Assembly: GCA_030374765.1 (NCBI GenBank)
Contig: JARGXX010000118.1
Coordinates: forward strand, 1-64,000
Direction: 5' to 3'
Origin: Agarophyton chilense
Lineage: Eukaryota > Rhodophyta > Florideophyceae > Gracilariales > Gracilariaceae
DNA length: 64,000 bases
The notes under the pieces were generated by a model, which saw only the letters and a program-made list of their open reading frames with translations, searched no databases and was not told where the DNA came from. Of the stretch, positions 34,058-44,678 are shown piece after piece. The translations under genes were made by a program, and so were the position numbers. Every line of letters begins with the position of its first letter. Position 1 is the stretch's first letter.

Positions 34058-34304
34058 TGTAGAATCGCATCGGTTAGCTCTCAACACTTGACGCTCGGCT
34101 TGAGGTGTGTCTTCTAAAAGCTCAAGTTGCTTTTTACTCCTTTTATAGTGCTGTATTGAGCTTCTGTAATTTTCTAGATTACCAGTATATTTCTACTGTT
34201 ACGCATAATATAAGTTCTTCATTTATGTTCTCTAGAATGTTCTAGACCTTTCTGGAAGATGGAAGTTTCTAGTTGTTTTTTAGAAGCATCCAGATGCTTC
34301 TACA
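34058..34304 (-). repeat. 3' LTR of the copia fossil
   Basis: The LTR starts with TGTAGAAGC at 34,304 directly after a G-rich polypurine run, and ends in GATTCTACA at 34,058 (minus-strand sense). This gives TG...CA ends with 8 of 9 matching inverted bases and a length of 247 bp. A TATAAAAGG box lies at 34,139-34,147. A 10-bp inverted repeat with a 2-base centre (34,281-34,302) sits at its 5' tip. Only this one LTR is present in the window. Confidence 0.65.
34230..34269. promoter_or_regulatory. Heat-shock-element-like array in the copia LTR
   Basis: Alternating TTC/GAA triplets spaced by two bases run in perfect phase from 34,230 to 34,257: CTC, GAA, TTC, GAC, TTC, GAA. Four of the six triplets are exact. 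A separate GAA-2-TTC pair follows at 34,262-34,269. This is the binding pattern of heat-shock factors. It lies about 80-110 bp upstream of the LTR TATA box. Confidence 0.55.
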
Positions 34305-37300
34305 GCACCCCGAAGCAACTCAATAACTCGTGGAGACGGAGCAATTCAATCATGTTTCAATGTTTGACGTTTTGCAAAGATTTTGTCAATATATCAGCAG
34401 TCCTATTTTCGGTTGGACAGTACTTAATTTTCACAGCTCCCTTTTCCACACAATCTTGAACATAAAAATATCTTATGGCTATGTGTTTGGTCTTTTCATG
34501 TCCTCCTTCCTTTTCCGAGATAGAAATTTTGGACTGATTGTCCACAAAAACATTCATTGGATGATAGCAACAGAATGTTTGTTCAAATAAAAATTTTGAA
34601 ACCCAGTGTCCTTCTTTCACTGTTTCTGAGAGTGCGACTAATTTTGCTTCTGTAGAGAAATGAGCCATTGAGTTTCGTTTACGACTGCTTCATGTCAAAA
34701 GGTAGTCACCATAAAACGTAGCACACCAAGAGATTGACTTTCTTCCTTCCGTGTTTCCCCAGCTTGCACCACTTTACACCTTCATAGTGGGCACACTGGC
34801 TGCTTTTGTAAGTCCGACAGTATTCTTTTGTTTTCTGGATATGTCTCAATAACCTTCTGCAGGCCTTCCGGTGCTCCCAATTCTGATTTTCTGAAAACTG
34901 GCCAAATATGAAAGTTTTGTAGGCTCCAAGCATTAAGTACATAACAGAGCCGATAAATTCACGATATGGCACTTCGGTGTGGCAATTTTCAGATTCCGTC
35001 TTGGACAAAATTATAATCACCTCCATTGGTGTGTCAATTGTTTTTTTGCACGAGGCCGTATTAAATCTGGATAAAACAGTCTCTACATAGGATTTTTGAC
35101 AGAGTTTCATAGTGCCATTTTCCATTTTAAAGTCAATTTCCATACCTAAGATGTGCCTTATCTTCCCCAAGTCTTTAATACGAAATTTTGAACTCGCTTC
35201 ATTTTTCACAAGTTCTAAAACTTTCATGCTATCACTTGCAATAACCAGATCATCGACGTATAAAGCCAGAAAAACATGATGGTTTTCAATATTGCGTATA
35301 AAAATTCCACTGTGTGCGTTGACCGTTTTCAAATTCATATCGGCAAGTACACTGCTGATAACCTTATACCAGGCTTTTTGTGCCTGCTTCAAACCATAAA
35401 TAGATTTTTTTGAAGCTTACAGACATGATTTGAGTTTTTCGATTGATAAATTCTTCTGGTTGCTCCATTATAATTTCTTCTTCTAGATTTCCATTCAAAA
35501 ATGCTCTCTTAACATCCATTTGACAGACATGCATTTTCTTATGCATTGCAACGGCTAGCATAGTTCTCAATAAACCATTCGCACACCAGGGGCGTATGTT
35601 TCGAAGTAGTCAATTCCATACTTCGGTTGATATTCTTTTCACACAAGACGTGCTTTATAATTTTTTTCCTGGTCTTAGGTTTCCGTTTAAACTTCAAGGG
35701 CCTATTTGGAAGTAAGTATTATCATTCCTGGAGATTGTGGCACCAGCTGCCAAGTATTGTTCTCATGCAGAGATTTGATCTCCTGCTGCATTGCTTTCTT
35801 CCAGTATTCCTTTCTGATCCACGCAAAGCATCTTTGACCGTTTGTAGTTCTTTCTCATTGGCTGGCATCGTATCAGCACCGGCTGTTGTTTTTTCTTCAG
35901 GATCACCATTTTTATATGTGAGCCATGTTGGAGACTTTCTGGTTCTTCCACTACGTCGTGTTATCTGAATTTCTTCTTGTTCAATTTGTTGATTTTGTTG
36001 GACGTTTTCGATGTTCTGTACATTTCCTGTAGCACTTTCTGTGTGTTCTCTATTCTTTTTGGCAGGCACGACGAATTTTGTGTCAATTTCAACGTCTGAT
36101 TCCTTTTGTACCTCCGAAAACTTGGCAGTTGCACTGACTACAACGTTTTTTGTAGTGTCCTCCATGATCCGAAAATTTCGTCCTTTGTACCCTAAAAATG
36201 TACACAGCCTCGACACAGCATCTCATTTTCTTCTGTTGTATTTTGGAACAAAAACATAAGCCTTACAACCAAAAACTCTTATGTGTGAAATGTTGGGTTT
36301 TTTCGCTAACTATTTCTCATGAGGACTTTGGTTTCCTAATATTTTTGTAAGAACAAAATTTCGGAGCACATTTGCTGTCTGTATTGCTTCAGCCCAAAAC
36401 TGACGGGGTAAATCATGATAATAAAACATGCATCGACCCTTTTCGCAAAGTGTACGGTTTGGCCTCTCTGCAACGGCTTTCTGTTGTGGTTGATAGGCCC
36501 CAGTTGGTTCGTGCACAATTTCTGTCTGCTAAAATTTTTTTTCTGAAGCGTTAAAAATGAACGTACACCTCGGTCACTGCGTATCGTCTGTACTGATTTC
36601 TTTGTTGGATTTTCTGTGATTCATAAAAACTGCTTGAACTTTTCTAATGCTTCATCTTTTTTTGCAGAAAATATACAAATGGCTTTCTGGAATAGTCATC
36701 CGTGAATGTCATGTGCTTCTGTATTTTTGTTTTAGGGTTTCCAGCACACCCAGAGAAGTTTTACTTGACCTTCTTTGTGTCTTTTTTTTTTTTTCGGCAT
36801 GCTTCATTCTTGTATGTCATAGTTCTTCGTGAGACAGTGTCGCAGAACATGCGGAATAAACATATGTTCGCTTTTGGAGCATCAAAAAAATTCGTCGAAT
36901 TTTCCTTTTTGAATTCCAGTAGTTTTTGGTTTGAACGATTTGAATATATTCTGCCTCTTCCATCTTCGAGCTGTATTTTGTATCTAAATTCATCGAGTTG
37001 TCCTATAGACAGAATATTACTTGCTATATCTGGGACAAAGAGGACGTCTCGGATTGAGGGCTTGTTCTTTTTTTCATCTCGAAAAAAATCCATCGAAGTA
37101 TTTCTCTTTTTGTTTGCCGACACAATTGTTCCATCTCCCAGTCGAATGTTCACCGTTTTCATGTGTCCGACGGTCTCTGAATCTAGCCGTTTTTCATCAT
37201 TGGTCATGTGAAAAGACGTTCCAGAGTCTAAGTAGCATTCTCCATACAACTTCTGACTCTCTTTTGAGACGATCAGAAAGGATCCTGATTTTTCTGTATT

Positions 37301-37900
37301 ATTCTCATACTTTTAATATAAATTGGGAGCTTGTATCAGTATCTAGCAGATTAGCAGTGGTTTTTATATCAGGTTGTATCACTAACAAAACGGTGATCGG
37401 TTTCTTTAACAAACAGACAACAAAGTGACATATGTAGAACAACAAACATAGTTACCAACCGTTCAAAAACAGTTGCATCAAATAGATTCCAACAATAAAA
37501 ACGAGCACTAAACAAATTATATTTCAACAGACATACTTTTGACGATGTTTTTGACCCCTTTTACAAGATCTACAGTCTGCTGTTTTATGCCCTTTCTTTT
37601 GAAAATAGTGGCATTTGTAAGGGAATCCTGAATTTCTAGAGTGCCATTTTCCATGCAGCAAAATGCCTGAACTTTCAACCTGTTTGTGAGAGTGTTTTCT
37701 AGACTTCTTCCGAATAATGAACGCATGGATTTCTTCCACAATGATTTTTTCTGCCATGTTTTCCAGTTTTACTACAAAACTCTCGTAGCTTTTGGGAAGA
37801 CTTGTAAGTAATATCAATATGCATTCTTCCTTTGACTTTCTTACACCAAGTTGCTGCAGTTTGGCTCTGAGGCGTTGGTCCACTCCCCAAGTCCGTTAAC

Positions 37901-37924
37901 GACTCCCAGTATATACTGGTAGTC
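37901..37924. repeat. 24-bp near-perfect palindrome at an element junction
   Basis: CCAGTATATACTGG (37,906-37,919) is flanked by GACT and AGTC, with a single mismatched pair between. It lies exactly where minus-strand copia gag sequence stops and plus-strand gypsy integrase sequence starts. Confidence 0.7.
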
Positions 37925-38470
37925 AACGATCAGTTCAGCAAGAAATGCAGTGCTATCCGGCTTAGATCCAAAACCGCATCGATCGTCGCCAAAAAGTTCC
38001 TAGAACACAAGGATTTCCGTACAAAATTCTTAATTACTTGCCAACTGATAACGGTGCCCAATTCCTATCGAAGTTTTTCGATCCTATCTGCACCGCACTG
38101 GGTCTTAAACACGTCCTTACTACGGAATATCACTCGCAAACAAACGGGCGATTCGAACTATATAACAATACTTTGGAACATCCCCTGTGACATTACGTCG
38201 CCGACCACCATCGGAACTGGTACGCTAATATTCAACCGATTCCGTATGGCTATAACTTGCAGGTAAACCGTTCGCTTTGGAAGTCTCTCCGTTTGACTCG
38301 GTACTCACACGCTTTCCGCCTGCGTGTTTCTGGATGAACTCAGTTCCGATATGTACCCAGCAACCGCATCGCAACTGACGACGTATCGAATGAAGCTCTA
38401 CACATTGCAACTCCTTAACAGTACGCTCCAAATAGCTCGGCGCGGGCTCACCAACTCACGACATAGCTAT
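37925..38470 (+). mobile_element. Ty3/gypsy integrase fragment adjoining the right array
   Basis: Plus-strand translation shows an integrase core piece with TDNGAQFLSKFF and HSQTNGRFE-like motifs and a following ADHH region. There is no reverse transcriptase, gag or LTR with it. It is broken and ends within a few bases of the start of the right tandem array at 38,477. A small remnant, unrelated in position to the larger gypsy fossil. Confidence 0.7.
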
Positions 38471-38476
38471 AAGACG

Positions 38477-40007
38477 GGCTTGCTTTATTCACTGCGTGGA
38501 GCATTCCGATCGCTGTAATTTTAGTAGTAACTTCAAGCGCCATATACAGCAATACACAAATGGCAATACTTGCACATGCACTTTTCAATCCAGCTCAGGA
38601 AAACACCGAAATAGGGCCACTCAAATATTGTCCAGGTCCGTCCGTTCTCGCACGTTGAGAACGAGCTGTATGACTCGCGCTTAAAAAGCGTTCGTTGAAG
38701 AAGATTGAAACAAGTCTCTCCTGTTGCAATGCAAAATGGCGTGTGTTGCAACACGCAAATGCCTTTGCCCTTGTGCGGGCTCGACAAATGTACAGCATTG
38801 CGAAGAGTGCCTTGAACGTTCGAAGACGCCTGAAACAGCCCTGTCTAGTATTCGTTAGGCTCTTGACGACGGTTTACGAATAGTGGGCTAGCTGACAGCT
38901 TTGCAACTGGCCCGAACGACTACCGAGTTAGGCTAGAAGCTAGAGTACTAATAAAAATCCTGACTCGCCTTGGCCTCCATCTCGGACGGCAAGCGACGAC
39001 CCAGAAGATTCCCAAACTCTAAAATCACCTTCCCTGAACAACCCGCGCAGTTGGCCGCATTTGCACCACGTCCTTCCTTCCTTCTTACACGGCCTGTACT
39101 CTATTACATTAAATCTTCTGTGTGTGTGAGGAGGATAACTTATCTGACTCATACCATATCAGATCCTGTATCCAACTTTTTTTCGTTTGAAACACCTAGA
39201 ACAATAGCTGTCCCCAACACACGCTTGTCTACAAGCTGCCGTCAACTCATTGCCAGAAACAGAAACGTGTTGCTGTAAGATGTACGCTCAGGGTGGGACA
39301 TCCATTCTCACAGCCTACAGTCAGGAGAACATTTCTTGATAACCACAACAATCATTTTTCTTGCTACAGAAATACAGAACTACAAAAGTGATTGCAGCTT
39401 TTTCGGGAGTCACTTGTGAGGAATAGTACATACAGCCTAAACGCCAGCATCCCTCCAGGTAATGTTTACAAGAAAGGGAGGGTTACAAAAGAACCAACGA
39501 GACAATCTAGCTCATGGAGAGCATCTAACTAACTAATGTAGCAAGACGTTTCGCACCATGGCGAAAAGCATACCGGAACTGCTCCGCGCACTTCGAAATC
39601 GCAGTTTTAGCCCAGCGTAGTCCAAATAGCTTTGCACAGCACGCAACTGCGTCCTCATTTGCACAAGCCAAAGGGGCCTGCTTCTCCATTATTCAACCAT
39701 TCGTCCCACAAAACCAACTGTTCTGATTGAAGGTACACACCCAAACTAATCCACAGTGACATGAGGTTTGCCAGCAACGTCAACCCTAAATACCTTCTTC
39801 TGTTCCAAATAAGGAATGCATCCCAACCCGGCTTCTGAAGGCGTGTATGGCGCTAGAGACGAATGAGGATAACGTCATAGCCCCCGACGATGCATATAAA
39901 CTCACATAGACGATTCCATCACAGCCATCTCTCCACAATATTCTCACCTGACTGCGCAGCACTGCTACTTACTTTCACTACTACTCTACTAACTTTTGCC
40001 CTAACAA
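38477..40007. other. First, incomplete spacer of the right array
   Basis: Unit sequence begins in the middle of the spacer, inside the hydrophobic part of the weak 102-codon frame, and runs to the ATG of R1. It keeps everything needed for the core promoter of R1 but has no gene before it. Confidence 0.85.
39895..39900 (+). promoter_or_regulatory. TATA box of copy R1
   Basis: TATAAA beginning 113 bp before the ATG. The ACGTCA motif lies near 39,872. Transcription would be expected to start near 39,925. Confidence 0.6.
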
Positions 40008-42935
40008 ATGTCTCCCCTCCGCTTATTCACTGTCACTGCCTCTCTTTCCGCTCTTCTCGTTATCGTTCTTTCCGCTCATGTATCTCTGGAAGAATCAGAC
40101 ACTTTTATACAAAATCCGAATAGGGTCGCCACCTTCATGAAGTCTGCGCCTCATGCTTCTTTGTTTGGTAAAGCTGCTGTCACTCCTGCACCGGCAGCTG
40201 CTTTCAAACCGGGTATTCACCCTCGCATTCTTTTTGACGACCACGGATGGCTCCAGCTTTTGGAGCGTTATTCCAACGCCGGTACATTCGACCTGCCCAC
40301 TTCCTGGTCGTTTTTCAACCGTCGAGCATCTCGCCACCTCGCCGACTCGAATCCCGTTATAAACACACTGGCTCACATGGAACGCAACGGCGAAACTACA
40401 CTCTACACAGGAGATGAGGATCTTTCCTCTTCTTCGCAGCAAGAGCTCGATGCATTGCACCCGCTTGCAAACCATATCATGAACATGTCCGAGGGTTATC
40501 ATCAGAGCTTCTTCATTTGCGCGGTGTGGGCCAGCGTGAACGAGAACGTTGTTCAGGAACGGGGTGAAAGAGAGTCATTCATGACCACCACAGTTGACGA
40601 CTGCGTGAAGGCGTCTGTTGCATGGGCAAAAGTGCTCCTCGCCCATCGCGCTGTCAACTGCGCCGGGAAGTGCCCAAATGGAGACGGAGCCCAACGAGCT
40701 TTTCTGTGGGACGAAGATCGGTGGTTCGAAGTGTCCAATGACTGGTTTTCCGCCGGGTCCTCATTGGCACTCACCCTCGATGTTTTGTACGATCGGTTCT
40801 CCAGCGACGAACAACGAATTGTGCTCAGCGCCCTAGCGCTGCTCATGTACAAACAGACGTCGTGGGGAACTGCTCTCCAAAGCTCCCGAAAATCTCCCAA
40901 CGCCGCCCAGCACCCTCACCGCATCTTCAGCAACTGGGCCTTGTATCATGGCCACCTCTACATTACAAACCTGGTCCTTGAGGGCGAGACCAACTTCGAC
41001 GCATATGCGAGCTCCGTGATGTCGTCGAGTGGCGACACAGGCTTCAACAGCGGACTCAACCACCGCTTTACCGCCCTCATCGAAGCATACATGACCCACG
41101 CTGTGTATCCCGATGGGGCGACGTTCGAGGACGCCTACACGTACTTCATCGCGCTTCGCGAAGGATCGCTGGCGCTCGTGGCCGCTGAACGCCGAGGGCT
41201 TCGCGTCATGGACACCGATCGCTTTCGCGGCCTCATCCACAACGTGGCCCAAATGATGGAGCCGTGGCAGTGCGCCCGCATTGTTGGTCACTCGTCGGGC
41301 GGCGGCATGTCGTATCCCGCGTGGGCCGCCCTGTTCAAGTACGCGTATCCTGACGGCGCACTCCCGCAAATGGTGTGGAAGCAAAGGATGGGGAAGCACT
41401 TCAAAAACAACAGCCCTTGTCGCATTCAATGGGGGCAGGTTCTCTTACACGTCACTGTTCTTGGCTTGGAGCACGGAACATCGACGTACGCTGAGTCCCC
41501 ACAAGGATTGGAGAAGGAGTTTTTGCAACACTTCCCGCTCTCATACTTCAGCCCCCGTCGGGGACTGCTGATCGCCAGAGGCAGTGAAGCCGAGAACGCC
41601 ATATACGTGCACTTTGATGCGCGTCCCGATGCGATATTCCCAGGGCACGACAACGCGGACCGAGGTATATTCACGCTTACCGCTTTCAAAACGGCATGGA
41701 TTGACGATCACGTGTGGAACAAGAACATCGATTCCAGAAAGCACTCGCTCATGCACATCGACGGGCTCGCTCAAGATGCGAAGGCGCCCTCCGTAGCCAT
41801 GGTTGCAGTCGAAGACAATGGGCGAGAGGTCGTTGCGACGGCCAACTTGACTTACGCATACAACGTGCAGTGGGCAAGAAACTGGCCGTTTGACAAAGCC
41901 CCAATGACGGCTGTAACCGTCACGCAAGAGGACGGCTCATCGAGGCTAGTCGGAAAGCGCTTCGATATGGCGGAGTATGGACACCCACACGATTTTGGAT
42001 GGCCCGCCGACGACGACGGAGCAGATCTGGGATTCACTCGAGATCAATTCAACATGCACGGGGACCCCGATGTTGGATTCAGAGGCATGTGGGTCTGGAA
42101 GAGCAACTATCGCGAAGTTTCCTTGGACTGGATGGTGCGCTCCGTGGTGTTGAACCGAGGAGTTGCAGGACCTGGATTCTTCATGGTTGTTGACTCCACC
42201 CGGGTGTCCGGGGGCGCTTCGAATCACAAGTTTGAATCGTATCTGATGTTGGGTGATCTGGTGCAAGTAGACGCGGATTCATCGAGCTGCGAGGGTAACA
42301 CGTGCCGCATTGTTCTGAGCGATGAAGGAATTGCCCAGGTCGACATTCACGTGATATCGACAGGACACTCAATATCATACCGCACGGAAGAGTTCACGAG
42401 CGACAAGCGGCATGAAAGGCTTATCATCCGAAGCGACAACGGGCAAGAGGAGCTCTTCTGGATCGCGTTCCACCCACATATCGGAGAGCCGGAACGATTC
42501 TCGATGGATCAGGACCCAAACGGAACTTCAGTGACAGTGATCTACGACGATGAAGAGTTCCTTTACAGCATTGATTCCGAAACACACGCAGTTGTACAGG
42601 GTGACGCGGCTGCAAAAAGCCCGCTTTCCTCTCCCAGTTCATCCCCAGAACCATCTCCGTCATACAGTGCCTCACCCAGCATTTCCGTATCAACAACGCC
42701 GTCTTTGTCTGCTTCGCCGAGCCCGCAGCCCCCGGCTTCTCAAAGTGCATCTCCACCTCTGTCTTCCTCGATGTTGCCGCTTGTGGCCCATGCCTCAAGC
42801 TCTCCATCTCCAAGCCCGTCAACTTCTCACGCTCCGACACCAAAGCGCTGGAGACCAAAGTGGTGGCAGAGGCGTAGGTGGTGGAGGCGCAACTGGTGGA
42901 GACGTAATAATTCCTCCAAAATGTATATTTACTGA
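40008..42935 (+). CDS. Heparinase II/III-like secreted protein, copy R1 (variant Met434)
   Basis: This is the innermost right copy and the only complete gene with an amino-acid difference from the rest: residue 434 is Met (ATG at 41,307-41,309) where all other complete copies have Ile (ATA). The site sits in a Gly-rich GHSSGGG stretch at 427-433 followed by a conserved-looking SYPAW. It carries GCG for Ala438, as in R2-R4, while all left copies and R5 carry GCA. Upstream, 1.53 kb of unit sequence is present, including TATA box and leader. Beyond that lies a retroelement fragment instead of another gene. Confidence 0.85.
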   Translation: MSPLRLFTVTASLSALLVIVLSAHVSLEESDTFIQNPNRVATFMKSAPHASLFGKAAVTPAPAAAFKPGIHPRILFDDHGWLQLLERYSNAGTFDLPTSWSFFNRRASRHLADSNPVINTLAHMERNGETTLYTGDEDLSSSSQQELDALHPLANHIMNMSEGYHQSFFICAVWASVNENVVQERGERESFMTTTVDDCVKASVAWAKVLLAHRAVNCAGKCPNGDGAQRAFLWDEDRWFEVSNDWFSAGSSLALTLDVLYDRFSSDEQRIVLSALALLMYKQTSWGTALQSSRKSPNAAQHPHRIFSNWALYHGHLYITNLVLEGETNFDAYASSVMSSSGDTGFNSGLNHRFTALIEAYMTHAVYPDGATFEDAYTYFIALREGSLALVAAERRGLRVMDTDRFRGLIHNVAQMMEPWQCARIVGHSSGGGMSYPAWAALFKYAYPDGALPQMVWKQRMGKHFKNNSPCRIQWGQVLLHVTVLGLEHGTSTYAESPQGLEKEFLQHFPLSYFSPRRGLLIARGSEAENAIYVHFDARPDAIFPGHDNADRGIFTLTAFKTAWIDDHVWNKNIDSRKHSLMHIDGLAQDAKAPSVAMVAVEDNGREVVATANLTYAYNVQWARNWPFDKAPMTAVTVTQEDGSSRLVGKRFDMAEYGHPHDFGWPADDDGADLGFTRDQFNMHGDPDVGFRGMWVWKSNYREVSLDWMVRSVVLNRGVAGPGFFMVVDSTRVSGGASNHKFESYLMLGDLVQVDADSSSCEGNTCRIVLSDEGIAQVDIHVISTGHSISYRTEEFTSDKRHERLIIRSDNGQEELFWIAFHPHIGEPERFSMDQDPNGTSVTVIYDDEEFLYSIDSETHAVVQGDAAAKSPLSSPSSSPEPSPSYSASPSISVSTTPSLSASPSPQPPASQSASPPLSSSMLPLVAHASSSPSPSPSTSHAPTPKRWRPKWWQRRRWWRRNWWRRNNSSKMYIY

Positions 42936-42995
42936 TTTGTATAGCTAGCTTTGGTGGATGATGTGGAATCAAACTAACTCCCACCTAACTCTGTA

Positions 42996-43001
42996 AATAA
43001 A
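42996..43001 (+). terminator. Polyadenylation signal of copy R1
   Basis: AATAAA, 61 bases past the TGA stop. Confidence 0.6.
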
Positions 43002-43128
43002 GTCCACCCACATAACAACTAGCTGCACGCCGCATAGCAATCGCATATAGATACCTCAAAATAGTGATTGGAAAAACTTCAAGGAAGGCATGACGTGTTG
43101 GTGACTGCACATGTGGTGACAAACCATA

Positions 43129-43437
43129 TTGTATGAATACCACAGCTACCTAAACCGAAGCATTAAGCGCCCTCTGTTTGTTCCCAGTGTCGGTCATGTC
43201 TTGAAAGTGCCTAAAAGTAAGAAGAACATGCAGAAGAGAGTCAAAAGTAAATGCCGGCTTGCTTTATTCACTGCGTGGAGCATTCCGATCGCTGTAATTT
43301 TAGTAGTAACTTCAAGCGCCATATACAGCAATACACAAATGGCAATACTTGCACATGCACTTTTCAATCCAGCTCAGGAAAACACCGAAATAGGGCCACT
43401 CAAATATTGTCCAGGTCCGTCCGTTCTCGCACGTTGA
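43129..43437 (+). CDS. Weak small open frame with one membrane-like segment, in every complete spacer
   Basis: This is a 102-codon frame on the same strand as the lyase-like gene, starting 193 bp after its stop and beyond its polyadenylation signal. Residues 27-43 are Lys/Arg-rich and are followed by a hydrophobic stretch of about 22 residues (SIPIAVILVV core), as in a small single-span membrane protein. There is no family match I recognise and no clear promoter. Conservation among copies proves nothing, because the whole unit is conserved. The equivalent frames are at 597-905, 5376-5684, 10,155-10,463 and 14,934-15,242 (minus) and 47,907-48,215, 52,685-52,993, 57,463-57,771 and 62,242-62,550 (plus). 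It may well be non-coding. Confidence 0.15.
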   Translation: MYEYHSYLNRSIKRPLFVPSVGHVLKVPKSKKNMQKRVKSKCRLALFTAWSIPIAVILVVTSSAIYSNTQMAILAHALFNPAQENTEIGPLKYCPGPSVLAR

Positions 43438-44672
43438 GAACGAGCTGTATGACTCGCGCTTAAAAAGCGTTCGTTGAAGAAGATTGAAACAAGTCTCTCC
43501 TGTTGCAATGCAAAATGGCGTGTGTTGCAACACGCAAATGCCTTTGCCCTTGTGCGGGCTCGACAAATGTACAGCATTGCGAAGAGTGCCTTGAACGTTC
43601 GAAGACGCCTGAAACAGCCCTGTCTAGTATTCGTTAGGCTCTTGACGACGGTTTACGAATAGTGGGCTAGCTGACAGCTTTGCAACTGGCCCGAACGACT
43701 ACCGAGTTAGGCTAGAAGCTAGAGTACTAATAAAAATCCTGACTCGCCTTGGCCTCCATCTCGGACGGCAAGCGACGACCCAGAAGATTCCCAAACTCTA
43801 AAATCACCTTCCCTGAACAACCCGCGCAGTTGGCCGCATTTGCACCACGTCCTTCCTTCCTTCTTACACGGCCTGTACTCTATTACATTAAATCTTCTGT
43901 GTGTGTGAGGAGGATAACTTATCTGACTCATACCATATCAGATCCTGTATCCAACTTTTTTTCGTTTGAAACACCTAGAACAATAGCTGTCCCCAACACA
44001 CGCTTGTCTACAAGCTGCCGTCAACTCATTGCCAGAAACAGAAACGTGTTGCTGTAAGATGTACGCTCAGGGTGGGACATCCATTCTCACAGCCTACAGT
44101 CAGGAGAACATTTCTTGATAACCACAACAATCATTTTTCTTGCTACAGAAATACAGAACTACAAAAGTGATTGCAGCTTTTTCGGGAGTCACTTGTGAGG
44201 AATAGTACATACAGCCTAAACGCCAGCATCCCTCCAGGTAATGTTTACAAGAAAGGGAGGGTTACAAAAGAACCAACGAGACAATCTAGCTCATGGAGAG
44301 CATCTAACTAACTAATGTAGCAAGACGTTTCGCACCATGGCGAAAAGCATACCGGAACTGCTCCGCGCACTTCGAAATCGCAGTTTTAGCCCAGCGTAGT
44401 CCAAATAGCTTTGCACAGCACGCAACTGCGTCCTCATTTGCACAAGCCAAAGGGGCCTGCTTCTCCATTATTCAACCATTCGTCCCACAAAACCAACTGT
44501 TCTGATTGAAGGTACACACCCAAACTAATCCACAGTGACATGAGGTTTGCCAGCAACGTCAACCCTAAATACCTTCTTCTGTTCCAATAAGGAATGCATC
44601 CCAACCCGGCTTCTGAAGGCGTGTATGGCGCTAGAGACGAATGAGGATAACGTCATAGCCCCCGACGATGCA

Positions 44673-44678
44673 TATAAA
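44673..44678 (+). promoter_or_regulatory. TATA box of copy R2
   Basis: Same core promoter as R1. The shortened A run lies about 86 bp upstream. Confidence 0.6.

Larger units (their letters stand above)
34058..37900 (-). mobile_element. Ty1/copia retroelement fossil, 5' end missing
   Basis: Minus-strand parts occur in copia order, right to left. Gag with a zinc-knuckle region lies at about 37.5-37.9 kb, the protease region near 37.0-37.25 kb (YLDSGTSFHMT) and integrase at about 36.3-36.85 kb. Linker follows near 35.7-36.2 kb, reverse transcriptase at about 34.7-35.6 kb (QMDVKRAFLNG, LYVDDLVIA) and RNase H at about 34.36-34.67 kb (HFSTEAKLVALSE, ADILTK). The 3' LTR follows at 34,058-34,304. 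The element is broken in several places and its 5' LTR is absent, since gag stops at a palindromic junction near 37.9 kb. It is better preserved than the copia fragment at 22-23 kb and probably younger. Confidence 0.85.

Noticed and set aside
18997-38476. tRNA or rRNA genes in the spacer
   Set aside because: No cloverleaf-like or rRNA-like segment was recognised by eye; a dedicated search was not possible.
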